In this document: positions 40,264-49,131 of the stretch, in pieces
How positions within the stretch are numbered: the first letter of the stretch is position 1
Layout: each line of letters begins with the position of its first letter
Source of the DNA: an uncultured Ruminiclostridium sp.
GTDB taxonomy: Bacteria; Bacillota; Clostridia; Oscillospirales; Ruminococcaceae
Assembly: GCA_947623915.1 (NCBI GenBank)
Contig: CANQIB010000005.1
Span: 1 to 64,000 of the forward strand
DNA: 64,000 bases
Direction: 5' to 3'
The notes under the pieces: generated by a model
Seen by the model: only the letters and a program-made list of their open reading frames with translations
What the model was told of the DNA's origin: nothing
Database searches by the model: none
Made by a program: the position numbers and the translations under genes

Positions 40264-40292
40264 TTGAAATTCAAAGGCAAATAGGTTATAAT
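40264..40292 (+). promoter_or_regulatory. Promoter of the NifU-like/GGGtGRT operon
   Basis: TTGAAA (40264-40269), 17-nt spacer, TATAAT (40287-40292). The start codon is at 40360. Confidence 0.85.
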
Positions 40293-40359
40293 TATATTGT
40301 ATATGTTACTTGTCCGTTTTTGCGGCGGGTACTGTAACGTTTTTGAAAGGAGCAGAAAA

Positions 40360-41055
40360 ATGGCAAATTTTTCTCAAGAAGTTGAAAAAATGTGCGTGGT
40401 CGCTAAGGGCGTAAACCACGGCCCTGCCCCCATTCCTGAAGAAGGAAAATGGGTAAAGGCTTATCAGATAAGCGATATTAGCGGTCTTACGCACGGCATA
40501 GGCTGGTGCGCCCCTCAACAGGGCACCTGCAAGCTCACCCTTAACGTTAAGGACGGCGTTATTGAGGAGGCTCTCGTGGAAACGATAGGCTGTTCGGGCA
40601 TGACTCACTCGGCCGCTATGGCCGCGGAGATACTTCCCGGCAAGACCATACTCGAAGCGCTCAACACCGACCTTGTCTGCGACGCTATCAACGTTGCGAT
40701 GCGCGAGCTGTTCTTGCAGATAGTTTACGGTCGTACCCAGACCGCCTTTTCGGAAAACGGTCTGCCGATAGGCGCGGGTCTGGAGGACCTCGGCAAGGGA
40801 CTGCGTTCTCAGGTGGGAACGTTGTATTCCACCAAGGAAAAAGGCGTTCGCTATATGGAAATGGCAGAGGGCTACATAACCTCGCTCGGACTTGACAAGG
40901 ACAATCAGGTCATCGGCTATCAGTTCGTAAAGGTCGGCAAGATGTTGGAGGATATACGCCACGGCAAATCCCCCGATGAGGCGTACAAGGCAAACTGCGG
41001 TCAGTACGGCAGATACGACGAGGCTGTCAAGAAGATAGACCCGCGTGAAGAATAA
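40360..41055 (+). CDS. NifU-like iron-sulfur scaffold partner of GGGtGRT
   Basis: A 231-residue protein related to the NifU/IscU scaffold fold, with conserved Cys at GWCAPQQGTC, ETIGCSGMTHSAAM, DLVCDAINVA and ANCGQYGRYDEA. It always pairs with the GGGtGRT gene in clostridia as remembered; the pair's biochemistry is not established. The start is the ATG with GAAAGGAG. Codon use here is strongly biased, suggesting high expression. It ends 17 nt before the next gene. Confidence 0.85.
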   Translation: MANFSQEVEKMCVVAKGVNHGPAPIPEEGKWVKAYQISDISGLTHGIGWCAPQQGTCKLTLNVKDGVIEEALVETIGCSGMTHSAAMAAEILPGKTILEALNTDLVCDAINVAMRELFLQIVYGRTQTAFSENGLPIGAGLEDLGKGLRSQVGTLYSTKEKGVRYMEMAEGYITSLGLDKDNQVIGYQFVKVGKMLEDIRHGKSPDEAYKANCGQYGRYDEAVKKIDPREE

Positions 41056-41072
41056 GGAAAGGAGTAAAGATA

Positions 41073-42071
41073 ATGGCTAAATTTGAAGGTCAGGAAAGAC
41101 GCGCCGCTAAGATAAGCGCTTGTCTTGAAACCCTCGGAATGAAAGAAATTGAAGAAGCGAGAGATCTTTGCCTTTCCAAGGGGATAAATGTTGAAGAAAT
41201 CGTAAAGGGCGTACAGCCCATCGCATTTGAAAACGCCGTTTGGGCTTACACGCTCGGAACCGCTATCGCTCTTAAAAGAGGGATAAAGAAAGCCAGCGAG
41301 GCTGCCGCCGCTATAGGCGAAGGACTTCAGGCGTTCTGCGTTCCCGGCTCCGTTGCCGAAAACAGAAAGGTCGGACTCGGTCACGGCAATCTCGGCGCTA
41401 TGCTGCTCGACGAGCAGACCAAGTGCTTCTGCTTCCTCGCGGGACATGAATCCTTTGCGGCTGCGGAAGGCGCTATCGGTATCGCAAGGACCGCTAACAA
41501 GGCAAGAAAAGAACCGCTTAGAGTTATCCTTAACGGTCTTGGAAAAGACGCGGCTCAGATAATCTCCAGAATAAACGGATTTACCTATGTCCAGACCGAT
41601 TACGATATTCCCAACGACAAGCTGACCGTTGTTAAGGAGATAGCATATTCTGACGGCGATAAGGCTAAGGTACGCTGCTACGGCGCGAACGACGTCAGCG
41701 AGGGCGTTGCGATAATGCGCAGCGAGGGCGTTGAGGTGTCTATCACCGGCAACTCCACCAACCCCACACGTTTCCAGCATCTGGTAGCCGGTACTTACAA
41801 GAAGTGGGCTATCGAAAACGGCAAGAAATATTTCTCCGTTGCATCCGGCGGCGGAACGGGACGTACTCTGCACCCCGACAACGTGGCGGCAGGCCCCGCG
41901 TCCTACGGTCTTACCGACTCGATGGGACGTATGCACGGTGACGCGCAGTTCGCAGGCTCGTCCTCCGTTCCGGCTCACGTTGAGATGATGGGTCTTATCG
42001 GAATGGGCAACAACCCGATGGTAGGCGCTACGGTCGCCTGCGCGGTGGCGGTTGAGGAAGCCAACAAGTAA
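41073..42071 (+). CDS. GGGtGRT protein
   Basis: A 332-residue protein bearing the family-naming motif ASGGGTGRTLHPDNVAAGPA near residue 270. It also has the conserved GSVAENRKVGLGHGNLGAMLLDEQTKCF and STNPTRFQHLVAGTYKKWA segments. Soluble, probably cytosolic; function unknown but tied to the scaffold-like partner upstream. It shares the partner's highly biased codon use, and AAAGGAG precedes the start. Confidence 0.88.
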   Translation: MAKFEGQERRAAKISACLETLGMKEIEEARDLCLSKGINVEEIVKGVQPIAFENAVWAYTLGTAIALKRGIKKASEAAAAIGEGLQAFCVPGSVAENRKVGLGHGNLGAMLLDEQTKCFCFLAGHESFAAAEGAIGIARTANKARKEPLRVILNGLGKDAAQIISRINGFTYVQTDYDIPNDKLTVVKEIAYSDGDKAKVRCYGANDVSEGVAIMRSEGVEVSITGNSTNPTRFQHLVAGTYKKWAIENGKKYFSVASGGGTGRTLHPDNVAAGPASYGLTDSMGRMHGDAQFAGSSSVPAHVEMMGLIGMGNNPMVGATVACAVAVEEANK

Positions 42072-42116
42072 GCCCGAACCACGCAAAACCGCTTGTGATA
42101 CAAGTTTACAAAATCG

Positions 42117-42157
42117 TGTAGGAACGGTAAAATACATACCGTTCCTACATTATTTTT
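42117..42157 (+). terminator. Terminator after GGGtGRT
   Basis: A perfect 13-bp stem TGTAGGAACGGTA/TACCGTTCCTACA with a 7-nt loop is followed by TTATTTTTG. Confidence 0.88.
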
Positions 42158-42205
42158 GTGCCTTGTTCGTAAATCTCTTTTTCTAGGATTTGACCGAGCG
42201 ACTTC

Positions 42206-42234
42206 ACGGCGTATTCATCTACGCCGTTTTTTTG
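42206..42234 (+). terminator. Second terminator hairpin
   Basis: ACGGCGTA/TACGCCGT with a 6-nt loop and seven T lies 50 nt beyond the previous one. No gene is seen between them, so it is a back-up terminator or the relic of a lost gene. Confidence 0.75.
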
Positions 42235-42252
42235 TACCGTTCAAGCGCTATA

Positions 42253-42281
42253 TTGAAATTTACCCGAAAATAATGTAAAAT
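42253..42281 (+). promoter_or_regulatory. Promoter of the sigma-factor/ABC operon
   Basis: TTGAAA (42253-42258), 17 nt, TAAAAT (42276-42281). Confidence 0.7.
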
Positions 42282-42396
42282 GGGCATAGAAAATCGAAAA
42301 AATTTTAAAACTTTAAATCTTTTTCGTTCTTTTTACGTTAATAATAATGAAGGGCTTGGCACTTCAAATAAGGGGGCGGCCGACACGGAGGATCAT

Positions 42397-42915
42397 ATGC
42401 TTGTTCGCCGTATACTGAACGGCGATAAGGACGCGTTTGAAATACTTGTCAAAAAGCATTACAACAACATATACGCATATTGCTTTCGCCGCACAGGCAA
42501 TGAGCAAACTGCCGCGGACCTTACCCAGGAGGTCTTTTTAAAGCTGGTAAGAACGATATACAATTACCGTTTCAGCGGGAAATTTTCCAACTATCTTTTC
42601 ACTGTCGCGGTAAACGTCACCACCGATTATTTCAGAAAAAACCGACCTTGCGAAGAATGGCCCGACGACCTGCCGTCGCCTGACGATACCCCCGAACAGG
42701 CGACGATAAAAAAAGAACGCGACCGCGTTTTATACGCGCGGCTGCTTTGCCTGCCGGACAAGCAGAGGGAGGCTGTCATACTGCACTACTTCCACGGGCT
42801 GAAAGCGCGGGAGATAGCGGCGGTGACCGCCGCCGACGTTTCAACGGTAAAATCCCGCATAAAGCAGGGCGTGGACAAGCTGAAAAAAATTTACGAAAAG
42901 GAGCGGACGGAATGA
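42397..42915 (+). CDS. ECF-type RNA polymerase sigma factor
   Basis: A 172-residue sigma-70-like factor with region 2 (DAFEILVKKHYNNIYAYCFRRTGNEQTAADLTQEVFLKLVRTI) and region 4 (LPDKQREAVILHYFHGLKAREIAAV...VSTVKSRIKQGVDKLKK). The start was placed at the ATG 5 nt after CGGAGG; an earlier ATG at 42280 lies at the -10 box. It is translationally coupled to the next gene (ATGA overlap) and probably controls the exporter operon. No classical anti-sigma zinc motif is visible in the partner. Confidence 0.9.
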   Translation: MLVRRILNGDKDAFEILVKKHYNNIYAYCFRRTGNEQTAADLTQEVFLKLVRTIYNYRFSGKFSNYLFTVAVNVTTDYFRKNRPCEEWPDDLPSPDDTPEQATIKKERDRVLYARLLCLPDKQREAVILHYFHGLKAREIAAVTAADVSTVKSRIKQGVDKLKKIYEKERTE

Positions 42916-43661
42916 AAAACGGCAACATTTTCCCCGACGAATATATCCCCGACGTTGAGCCGTCACAAATTGAAAAGACCGTGCTTTGCGGGCAGCGGTA
43001 TATCCTTGAACATCGTCCGAAAAAAACTCCGCTCTCGCGGATATTTCTCGACCAGATAAGGTACATTTCCCCGTCGCTGTGGGTGCTGCAGCTTATCGGG
43101 CTGTTTGTCACGGGATATTGCTGCGCGTTTTTGCAGGACGTCTGCGACAGCCTTATGCTGCTGCTGACGGCGATACCGCTTATCGCGATAACGAACGTGC
43201 CGGAGCTGGTAAAGGACGTGCTGTGCGATATGTCGGAGCTTGAGCGCAGCAGCAAGATAGGCGGCGGAGTCATTCTGACGGTCAGAATGACGGTCGTCGG
43301 CGTATCGGATCTTACGGTTATAGCGATAGTCGCCGCGATAACGTCCTTTTCCATGGGCAGCGGTTTTCTCCCGCTGCTGCTGTTCGCGCTGTCGGTCTAC
43401 AATATCGAAAACGCCGTTTGCCTTGCCGCCCTCAGACTTTTCAAAATACGAGAAAGAAATTCTGCCCTGCTGCTGTCGGCGACTATACTCATACTGACCG
43501 ACGTGCTGTGTTCTTCTGTGACAAAGCAGCTTCACGAGCTGCTGAACGGCAGCCTCCTGCCGCTTATCGCCGTGTTTATCGTTTCCGCCGCGCTGCTCTC
43601 GGTGCAAATGGCGGTCTTTTGCAAAAAATTACTTATCGGAGGCTTGACAAATGAAAATTGA
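42912..43661 (+). CDS. Membrane protein, possible anti-sigma partner
   Basis: A 249-residue protein. A cytosolic N-terminal ~50 residues (ending RPKKTPLSRIFLDQIRYISPSLW) is followed by six predicted membrane helices. Its position directly after an ECF sigma gene, with ATGA overlap, suggests an anti-sigma or sensor role; equally it may be a permease component of the exporter. No known family was recognised. It overlaps the ATPase gene by 11 nt. Confidence 0.7.
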   Translation: MKNGNIFPDEYIPDVEPSQIEKTVLCGQRYILEHRPKKTPLSRIFLDQIRYISPSLWVLQLIGLFVTGYCCAFLQDVCDSLMLLLTAIPLIAITNVPELVKDVLCDMSELERSSKIGGGVILTVRMTVVGVSDLTVIAIVAAITSFSMGSGFLPLLLFALSVYNIENAVCLAALRLFKIRERNSALLLSATILILTDVLCSSVTKQLHELLNGSLLPLIAVFIVSAALLSVQMAVFCKKLLIGGLTNEN

Positions 43662-44544
43662 GCTTAATGATCTTACCAAGACCTACGGTGAAAAAAACGC
43701 CGTGGACGATTTCAGCGTAACTCTCGGTTCGGGCGTGTACGCGCTGCTCGGTCCGAACGGTTCGGGAAAAACTACGCTTATGCGTATGCTGTGCGACGTG
43801 CTGCGCCCCTCAAAGGGCGCGGTGCTTGCAAACGGCACGGATATTTCGGTACTCGGCGAACAGTACCGCGACCGTTTGGGCTATCTGCCGCAGCATTTCG
43901 GGTTTTACCCGAACTTTTCCGGCATGGATTTTATGATGTATCTTGCGGCGCTTAAAGGTTTGCCCAAGCTGAAAGCGCGGGAGCGCTGCGAGGAGCTGCT
44001 GACGCTGGTAGGTCTGTACGACGTTCGCAAAAAGAAGATAAAGACTTATTCCGGCGGCATGAAACAGCGTATCGGCATAGCGCAGGCACTGATAAACGAC
44101 CCCGAACTGCTGGTGCTGGACGAACCTACCGTCGGGCTCGACCCGAAGGAGCGCACAAAATTCCGCAATATAATAAGCGACCTCGGCGAAAACAAGACCG
44201 TACTGCTTTCCACTCATATCGTATCGGATATTGAGTATATCGCCGACGATATCCTCGTCATGAAAAACGGCAGGCTGGTGCTGCACGGCTCTACCGACGA
44301 GATATGCCGCCGCATAGACGGAATGGTATGGGACTGCGTCGTATATCCCAAGGAGGCGGACGAAATAAGCCGCAAATATGTGGTAAGCAATATCCGCCAT
44401 GAGGACGGAATGGCGCGACTTCGCGTAGTGAGCGAACAACGGCCGTGCGAAAACGCACAGTCCGCCGCTCCCTGCCTTGAGGACCTGTATCTGTATTACT
44501 TTAAGGAGGAGGCGGAGGAGCATGCTGCTGAAATACGAGCTTAA
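43651..44544 (+). CDS. ABC-2 type transporter ATP-binding protein
   Basis: A 297-residue ATPase with Walker A LLGPNGSGKTTLMRML, Q-loop LPQHFGFYPNFSG, signature YSGGMKQRIGIAQAL, Walker B LLVLDEPTVGLD and switch LLSTHIVSD. A ~70-residue C-terminal extension is typical of drug or lantibiotic-like exporters. It serves the two permease genes that follow. Confidence 0.94.
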   Translation: MKIELNDLTKTYGEKNAVDDFSVTLGSGVYALLGPNGSGKTTLMRMLCDVLRPSKGAVLANGTDISVLGEQYRDRLGYLPQHFGFYPNFSGMDFMMYLAALKGLPKLKARERCEELLTLVGLYDVRKKKIKTYSGGMKQRIGIAQALINDPELLVLDEPTVGLDPKERTKFRNIISDLGENKTVLLSTHIVSDIEYIADDILVMKNGRLVLHGSTDEICRRIDGMVWDCVVYPKEADEISRKYVVSNIRHEDGMARLRVVSEQRPCENAQSAAPCLEDLYLYYFKEEAEEHAAEIRA

Positions 44545-45841
44545 AAAACTTATCTGCTCCAAGCTGACGCTGATAACCTTTGCGGTTATGTTTTTGCTGC
44601 AAATTTACATGATGTGTCTGGGCAATATCGGTAATGAGTCGGTCGGCATACTTTCCGACCCCTACGGTAAGGACGATAACTTTCGCTACCTCAACACCAT
44701 AAAGGAAACCAAAAAATACGAGGGCGAGATAACGCGGGAATGGTTTGAAAACGTCGCGGCTAATTACACCGCATATATAAACGATCCCGACAACCTCAAG
44801 ACCGACGCTCAAATGCAGCAGCTAAAAGAGGAATGGCGCGCGCAAGGCTACAGCGAAGCGGAGATATCCCGCATGGGGAAAGAATGGCACTACGCCGCCA
44901 AGGATTTTTACACCTTCCCCGAAGATATAGTGCTGGAGGACCTCGGCGTGGACAGGCTGAACGACGGTAAAATAGACGGTGATGATTTCGTTTCCCCCGC
45001 CGAGCGTATGAAAGAAAAGGGCGAGGGTTTCGCAAGAGGCTGCCTGGAAAATTATCCCGATGAAAAGGGTGAAGCGTTCGCTCAGCTTGCGTCGGATATG
45101 TATAACGACCTTGCCGAAAACGTCACATGGTATTATGACTATGATATCGGCTGGTGGCGTTACCGCGAGGTACACCGTTTCTTTGCGGTGGGCGTGGGAT
45201 TTTTGCTGGCGGTGGCTCTCTCGCCGCTGTTTACCGCCGACCGACAGCATAAAACCGAAAGCGTGATAGCCTGCCTGCGTCACGGCAGAGGAAAGCTGAC
45301 GCGGTGCAAATTGCTGGCGGGCTTTATCTTTTCCGCCGCTGTCTGGGCGATAATGGAGCTGACCGTGTTTGTATTTACATTGGCGGTATATGGCTTTGAC
45401 GGCTCTCAGACTATGATACAAATGAAAGCCTACCTGCTCGAAGTACCGTATATGCTGGATCAATTTCAAGCGACGCTGCTCACCTCGGTAACCTCGTTTG
45501 CGGGAATGATGACGGCGGCGGCAGCCGTAATGCTGACGGGCGTGATATTCAAAAACCGTTTCGCGACGCTTACGGCAGCGTCGGTAATATCGGTGCTGCC
45601 CGTTTTGGGGCTGCTTTATATCTACCCGTTGGGCAAGGAAAGCATAATTGAGAGAGTTCTGGACTTCTTTCCGGCAAGGCTGCTTTCCGCCGTCACCGAA
45701 TGGGAAAGGTTCGATTTGTTGTACCTGTTCGGAAACGCTGTACCCATGCAGTATCTTCTTATACCCGCGGCGCTGGTGCTATGTGCCGTAATGACTGCGG
45801 TATGCTATTTTCTGTACAAAAACAGACGACCCGCACAATAG
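44522..45841 (+). CDS. ABC-2 type permease
   Basis: A 439-residue membrane protein, start at ATG with GGAGG. Helix 1 (LTLITFAVMFLLQIYMM) is followed by a ~190-residue outside acidic domain, then five or six helices. The N-terminal MLLKYELKKLICSKLTLI is the usual ABC-2 coupling segment. It overlaps the ATPase end by 23 nt and likely forms a heterodimer with the next permease, which has the same layout. Confidence 0.85.
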   Translation: MLLKYELKKLICSKLTLITFAVMFLLQIYMMCLGNIGNESVGILSDPYGKDDNFRYLNTIKETKKYEGEITREWFENVAANYTAYINDPDNLKTDAQMQQLKEEWRAQGYSEAEISRMGKEWHYAAKDFYTFPEDIVLEDLGVDRLNDGKIDGDDFVSPAERMKEKGEGFARGCLENYPDEKGEAFAQLASDMYNDLAENVTWYYDYDIGWWRYREVHRFFAVGVGFLLAVALSPLFTADRQHKTESVIACLRHGRGKLTRCKLLAGFIFSAAVWAIMELTVFVFTLAVYGFDGSQTMIQMKAYLLEVPYMLDQFQATLLTSVTSFAGMMTAAAAVMLTGVIFKNRFATLTAASVISVLPVLGLLYIYPLGKESIIERVLDFFPARLLSAVTEWERFDLLYLFGNAVPMQYLLIPAALVLCAVMTAVCYFLYKNRRPAQ

Positions 45842-45853
45842 GGAGGTGATACC

Positions 45854-47137
45854 GTGTTCGGAATATTTCGATTTGAGCTGAAAAAAGCGGTATCCAAGCT
45901 GACGCTTGCCGTTATCGCGGCAGCCGTCGCGGTGGATATTTACATGATGTTGTTTTCCTATTCGGGAGTTATGAGCTTTTTTAACGACCCCGCGCAGCGC
46001 GAATCCGTCCACGCGATAGCCGGAACGGTGAACGAAGGCACTTTTGACGAGATAGAGAGGCAAAAAACGGAGTTTGCAAGCCTGCCGGAAAATCAAGTCA
46101 CCGACGAATGGATAACCCAAAGAGCCGAACAGATGGTCGAAGAATTTTTACAAAGCTATAATGACGGACTCTTCTCCGACCTTTCAAAAGAAGAATACGA
46201 CGAGCTTTCGGACGTAAACACCTATATCGCGCGATTCGACGAGCCGCTCGAGCGTTTGAGCGACGAGGCGCGAAACAGCGCCGAATGGCTAAAGCTGGCG
46301 GATCAGCAAAACGCGGTATCCGCCGCGCTTGAAACAAGGCAGAACACGCTGAAAAATTTTGACTTTTGCATAGTTCAAAGCGACGGAGCAGTGCGGGAAC
46401 GTTGGGAACAGCTTCGCGACGATTATCTTGCGCACGGCGACCTGAGGTTCGACTACAGCGCTGGTTGGGAACAATTTTCCTATGAGGCGCAGAATATGCT
46501 TCCGCCGCTGCTCGGTATGGTGATAGTCGTCGGGGTCGCGTCGCTTTTCTCGGTGGAAAAAACCAGCCGTGTCGATTCGCTGATACTCTCCTCAAAATAC
46601 GGCAGACGCAAAGCCGCCGCGGCAAAGGCGGCGGCGGGATTTGCCTTTTCCGCTGCCGCATGGCTGTTGTTCGAGCTGATAAACGCCGTTATCTCCTTTT
46701 CGGTTTACGGTTTTTACGGAGCCGACGCCACCTGTCTTGTAAACGCCGACAGCCCGTTTTATATGACAAATCTGCAATTTGCGGCGCAGTCCGCGGTAAA
46801 CTCGCTGTTGGCGTCAATGTACCTGTGCGGTATCATCATGGCGGTCTCCGCCGCCGCAAAAAATCGCATAGTCGCCCTGCTCGTCGGAGTTGCGGCGTTG
46901 CTCCTGCCGTATGTCGCAGCAATGCTGGGTCTGCCCGCCGTCACTACCCTGTCAGGACTTCTGCCCGGCAGACTGATGAACGGCGCAGACAGCATAAACG
47001 AGTACGCCTCGATATTTGATATTTTCGGCTTCACCCTTACCGATAATTATGTGATACCGCTGCTCTCCCTGCTCATCGCCGCGATAACGGCAGCCCTCGC
47101 CGTCGCCGTGTTCCGCCGCTGGCAGGTGAAAAGCTAG
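45854..47137 (+). CDS. ABC-2 type permease
   Basis: A 427-residue paralogue of the preceding permease: MFGIFRFELKKAVSKLTLAVI, one helix, a long outside domain (~residues 40-215), then six helices. The start is GTG with GGGAGGTG 7 nt upstream; no ATG fits the family start. Last gene of the sigma/ABC operon. The exported substrate is unknown. Confidence 0.85.
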   Translation: MFGIFRFELKKAVSKLTLAVIAAAVAVDIYMMLFSYSGVMSFFNDPAQRESVHAIAGTVNEGTFDEIERQKTEFASLPENQVTDEWITQRAEQMVEEFLQSYNDGLFSDLSKEEYDELSDVNTYIARFDEPLERLSDEARNSAEWLKLADQQNAVSAALETRQNTLKNFDFCIVQSDGAVRERWEQLRDDYLAHGDLRFDYSAGWEQFSYEAQNMLPPLLGMVIVVGVASLFSVEKTSRVDSLILSSKYGRRKAAAAKAAAGFAFSAAAWLLFELINAVISFSVYGFYGADATCLVNADSPFYMTNLQFAAQSAVNSLLASMYLCGIIMAVSAAAKNRIVALLVGVAALLLPYVAAMLGLPAVTTLSGLLPGRLMNGADSINEYASIFDIFGFTLTDNYVIPLLSLLIAAITAALAVAVFRRWQVKS

Positions 47138-47162
47138 GCATGTGTGAGCCGAACCCAAGCCG

Positions 47163-47277
47163 CCCCACGGCGATTCTTTTGGGCCGGTTTTGCCCCTTGT
47201 TCCTCGGCAGGCGCAAGCCTGCCTGCGTCGCAAGAGCCAAAACTATCTCCAAAATCTCTCGCCGTGGGGTTTAGTTT
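47163..47277. repeat. Large structured inverted repeat
   Basis: An 11-bp outer stem CCCCACGGCGA/TCGCCGTGGGG spans 47163-47269 and encloses a strong inner hairpin (GGCAGGC-GCAA-GCCTGCC) and a GGTTTTG/CAAAAC pairing. TTTAGTTTTTA follows. It may end the ABC operon or encode a small structured RNA. The rest of 47138-47530 holds no gene. Confidence 0.5.
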
Positions 47278-47530
47278 TTACGGAGCAGATTTTTGTCAAG
47301 ACAAGGAAACCGAACGAAGACTTACTCGCGTATGTCGAGCGAGGTTGACGAAGTATTGGCGAAAATATGCCCGTAAAAACCGACTTGGGTTCGACCCCGC
47401 ATGCCTGACCGCGGCAAACCTCTGATATCCGATTTTCACCCCGTTTATCCCAAAGCGGCAGCGCTCCTCCCCGCTGCCGCCGACTTGACACGCAAAGCAA
47501 TTTGTGATAAAATCAATGTAGCTATTTAAA

Positions 47531-47607
47531 CGGGGTGTAGCTCAGCTTGGTAGAGCGCTTGGTTTGGGACCAAGAAGCCGCGGGTTCAAATCCTGTCACC
47601 CCGACCA
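47531..47607 (+). tRNA. tRNA-Pro (UGG)
   Basis: A 77-nt cloverleaf with an encoded CCA: acceptor CGGGGTG/CACCCCG, D-arm with AGCTTGGTAGAGC, anticodon stem CTTGG/CCAAG with loop TTTGGGA (anticodon TGG), and T-arm GCGGGTTCAAATCCTGT. A deleted copy of its 3' part at 57374-57410 suggests it is an integration site. Confidence 0.96.
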
Positions 47608-47612
47608 AATCC

Positions 47613-47656
47613 AAAGGTGCCGCTTTATGCGGCACCTGCTTTATGCGGCACCTTTA
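47613..47656 (+). repeat. Competing hairpins after tRNA-Pro
   Basis: AGGTGCCG is followed by two direct copies of a 16-nt unit GCTTTATGCGGCACCT. Either copy can pair with the first arm, so the sequence can form alternative hairpins; the TTTAAA tail gives weak termination. Confidence 0.5.
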
Positions 47657-47666
47657 AATTTATAAG

Positions 47667-47699
47667 GCTGACATTGTAAATTAGCAATGTCAGCTTTTC
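47667..47699 (+). terminator. Terminator after tRNA-Pro
   Basis: GCTGACATTG/CAATGTCAGC with an 8-nt loop is followed by TTTTCTTTATTT. Confidence 0.75.
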
Positions 47700-47781
47700 T
47701 TTATTTAATGCGATGCAAAATCAATGTTTTTTTCAACGCCTCTCGAAAACACCCGACCATTTAAAAAATCTCACTCACCCC

Positions 47782-47833
47782 TTGACAAACCTCCCTCTCG
47801 GTGTTATAATAAAAAACAGATGTTGCGAAACAT
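47782..47833 (+). promoter_or_regulatory. Promoter and candidate operator of the TetR/ABC module
   Basis: TTGACA (47782-47787), 17 nt, TATAAT (47805-47810). An ATGTT-N4-AACAT palindrome at 47820-47833 lies at the likely transcription start and is a candidate autorepressor site. Confidence 0.8.
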
Positions 47834-47861
47834 ATGTTGCTTTATTATAGGAGGAAAAGAA

Positions 47862-48434
47862 ATGCCGCCGAAATGTAAATTTACTCGTGAAGAGATTATT
47901 TGTGCCGCCTTGGAAATTGCGCGCGCCGAGGGTGCCTGTGCGATCACGGCAAGAGCACTTGGGGCTGAGCTCTGCTCATCTTCCAAGCCGATTTTCAGCG
48001 TATTTGAGAACATGGAGGAAGTGCAGGCAGAAGTGCAAAATGCCGCAAAAGCGCTATATGCCGAGTATATTAAAATCGGACTGCAGCAAGAACCCGCGTT
48101 TAAGGGCGTGGGTATGCAGTATATCCTATTTGCTATCAAAGAGCCGAAACTGTTTCAACTGCTCTTTATGTCCGAACAGCCGCAAAAGCCGTCTGTTACG
48201 GGTATTCTTCCTATCATAGATGAAAGCTATGATCAAATATTACAGTCCGTTCAAAACGGATACGGACTTGACAGACAAAACGCCGAAAACCTTTACCGCC
48301 ATTTATGGATATACTCACACGGAATAGCCGTTCTTTGTGCAACAAATATGTGTTCCTTTACCGCCGAGGAGATCGAAAAGATGATGACCGAGGTATTTGT
48401 AGGTTTGCTTAAAGAAATCAAGGGAGATAAATAA
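47862..48434 (+). CDS. TetR-family transcriptional regulator
   Basis: A 190-residue regulator. The start is the ATG after AGGAGG; the longer in-frame ORF begins upstream of the promoter. The helix-turn-helix is TREEIICAALEIARAEGACAITARALGAELCSSSKPIFSVFENMEEV. The C-terminal domain (KEPKLFQLLFMSEQPQ) is the type found in a second regulator here at 60016-60582, which shares its plan. It likely controls the adjacent ABC genes. Confidence 0.9.
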   Translation: MPPKCKFTREEIICAALEIARAEGACAITARALGAELCSSSKPIFSVFENMEEVQAEVQNAAKALYAEYIKIGLQQEPAFKGVGMQYILFAIKEPKLFQLLFMSEQPQKPSVTGILPIIDESYDQILQSVQNGYGLDRQNAENLYRHLWIYSHGIAVLCATNMCSFTAEEIEKMMTEVFVGLLKEIKGDK

Positions 48435-48436
48435 GA

Positions 48437-49129
48437 ATGATCGCAGTATCAAACATCACAAAATTTTACGGTAACGGCGGGAGCAGAAATCAAGTGCTGA
48501 AAGGTATCAGCCTGCAAATTGCCGATGGGGATTTCACCGTTATTTTAGGGACGTCGGGGTCGGGTAAATCCACCTTTTTGAATGTAATGTCGGGACTTGA
48601 ACGCCCCGACAGCGGAAGCGTTGCATACGGAGCAAGCGATATTACAAAATTGTCCGATGGTGAATTGACACAGTTCCGCAAGGACAATATCGGTTTTATC
48701 TTCCAACAGTATTACCTGCTCCCGAATATGACGGTCGAAAAGAATGTGCGAATGGGTGCCGACCTTGCGGATAATCGGGAATATAGAGAAATTATAACCG
48801 CCGTAGGACTTGAAGATAAACAGAAGAAATATCCGAGCGAGCTTTCCGGCGGTGAGCAACAAAGAGTTTCCGTTGCCCGTGCGCTTGCCAAAAAGCCCAA
48901 GGTGCTGTTTTTAGACGAGCCGACAGGCGCGTTAGATGAACAGACGAGCAGACAGGTGCTTGACTATATCTGCAAGCTGCATAAAGAATACCGCTTTACC
49001 GTTGTGATGGTGACGCACAATCAGAATATCGCGGAGATGGCGAACACGGTCGTAAAAATGAACAGCGGGAAAATATCCGAGATTTTTACCAACGAAAAGC
49101 AAAAGGCCGCATATGAAATCGGGTGGTGA
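48437..49129 (+). CDS. MacB/LolD-type ABC transporter ATP-binding protein
   Basis: A 230-residue ATPase: Walker [17 protein letters not shown]-loop [12 protein letters not shown], signature [15 protein letters not shown], Walker [13 protein letters not shown], and [13 protein letters not shown]. This type couples to FtsX-like permeases and usually handles bacitracin-like peptides or cell-envelope lipids. It starts 2 nt after the regulator stop. Confidence 0.94.
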   Translation: MIAVSNITKFYGNGGSRNQVLKGISLQIADGDFTVILGTSGSGKSTFLNVMSGLERPDSGSVAYGASDITKLSDGELTQFRKDNIGFIFQQYYLLPNMTVEKNVRMGADLADNREYREIITAVGLEDKQKKYPSELSGGEQQRVSVARALAKKPKVLFLDEPTGALDEQTSRQVLDYICKLHKEYRFTVVMVTHNQNIAEMANTVVKMNSGKISEIFTNEKQKAAYEIGW

Positions 49130-49131
49130 AT

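Noticed and set aside
41001..42137. 378-codon minus-strand frame opposite the GGGtGRT gene
   Set aside because: The plus strand carries a conserved protein with strong codon bias; the antisense frame has no recognisable domain.
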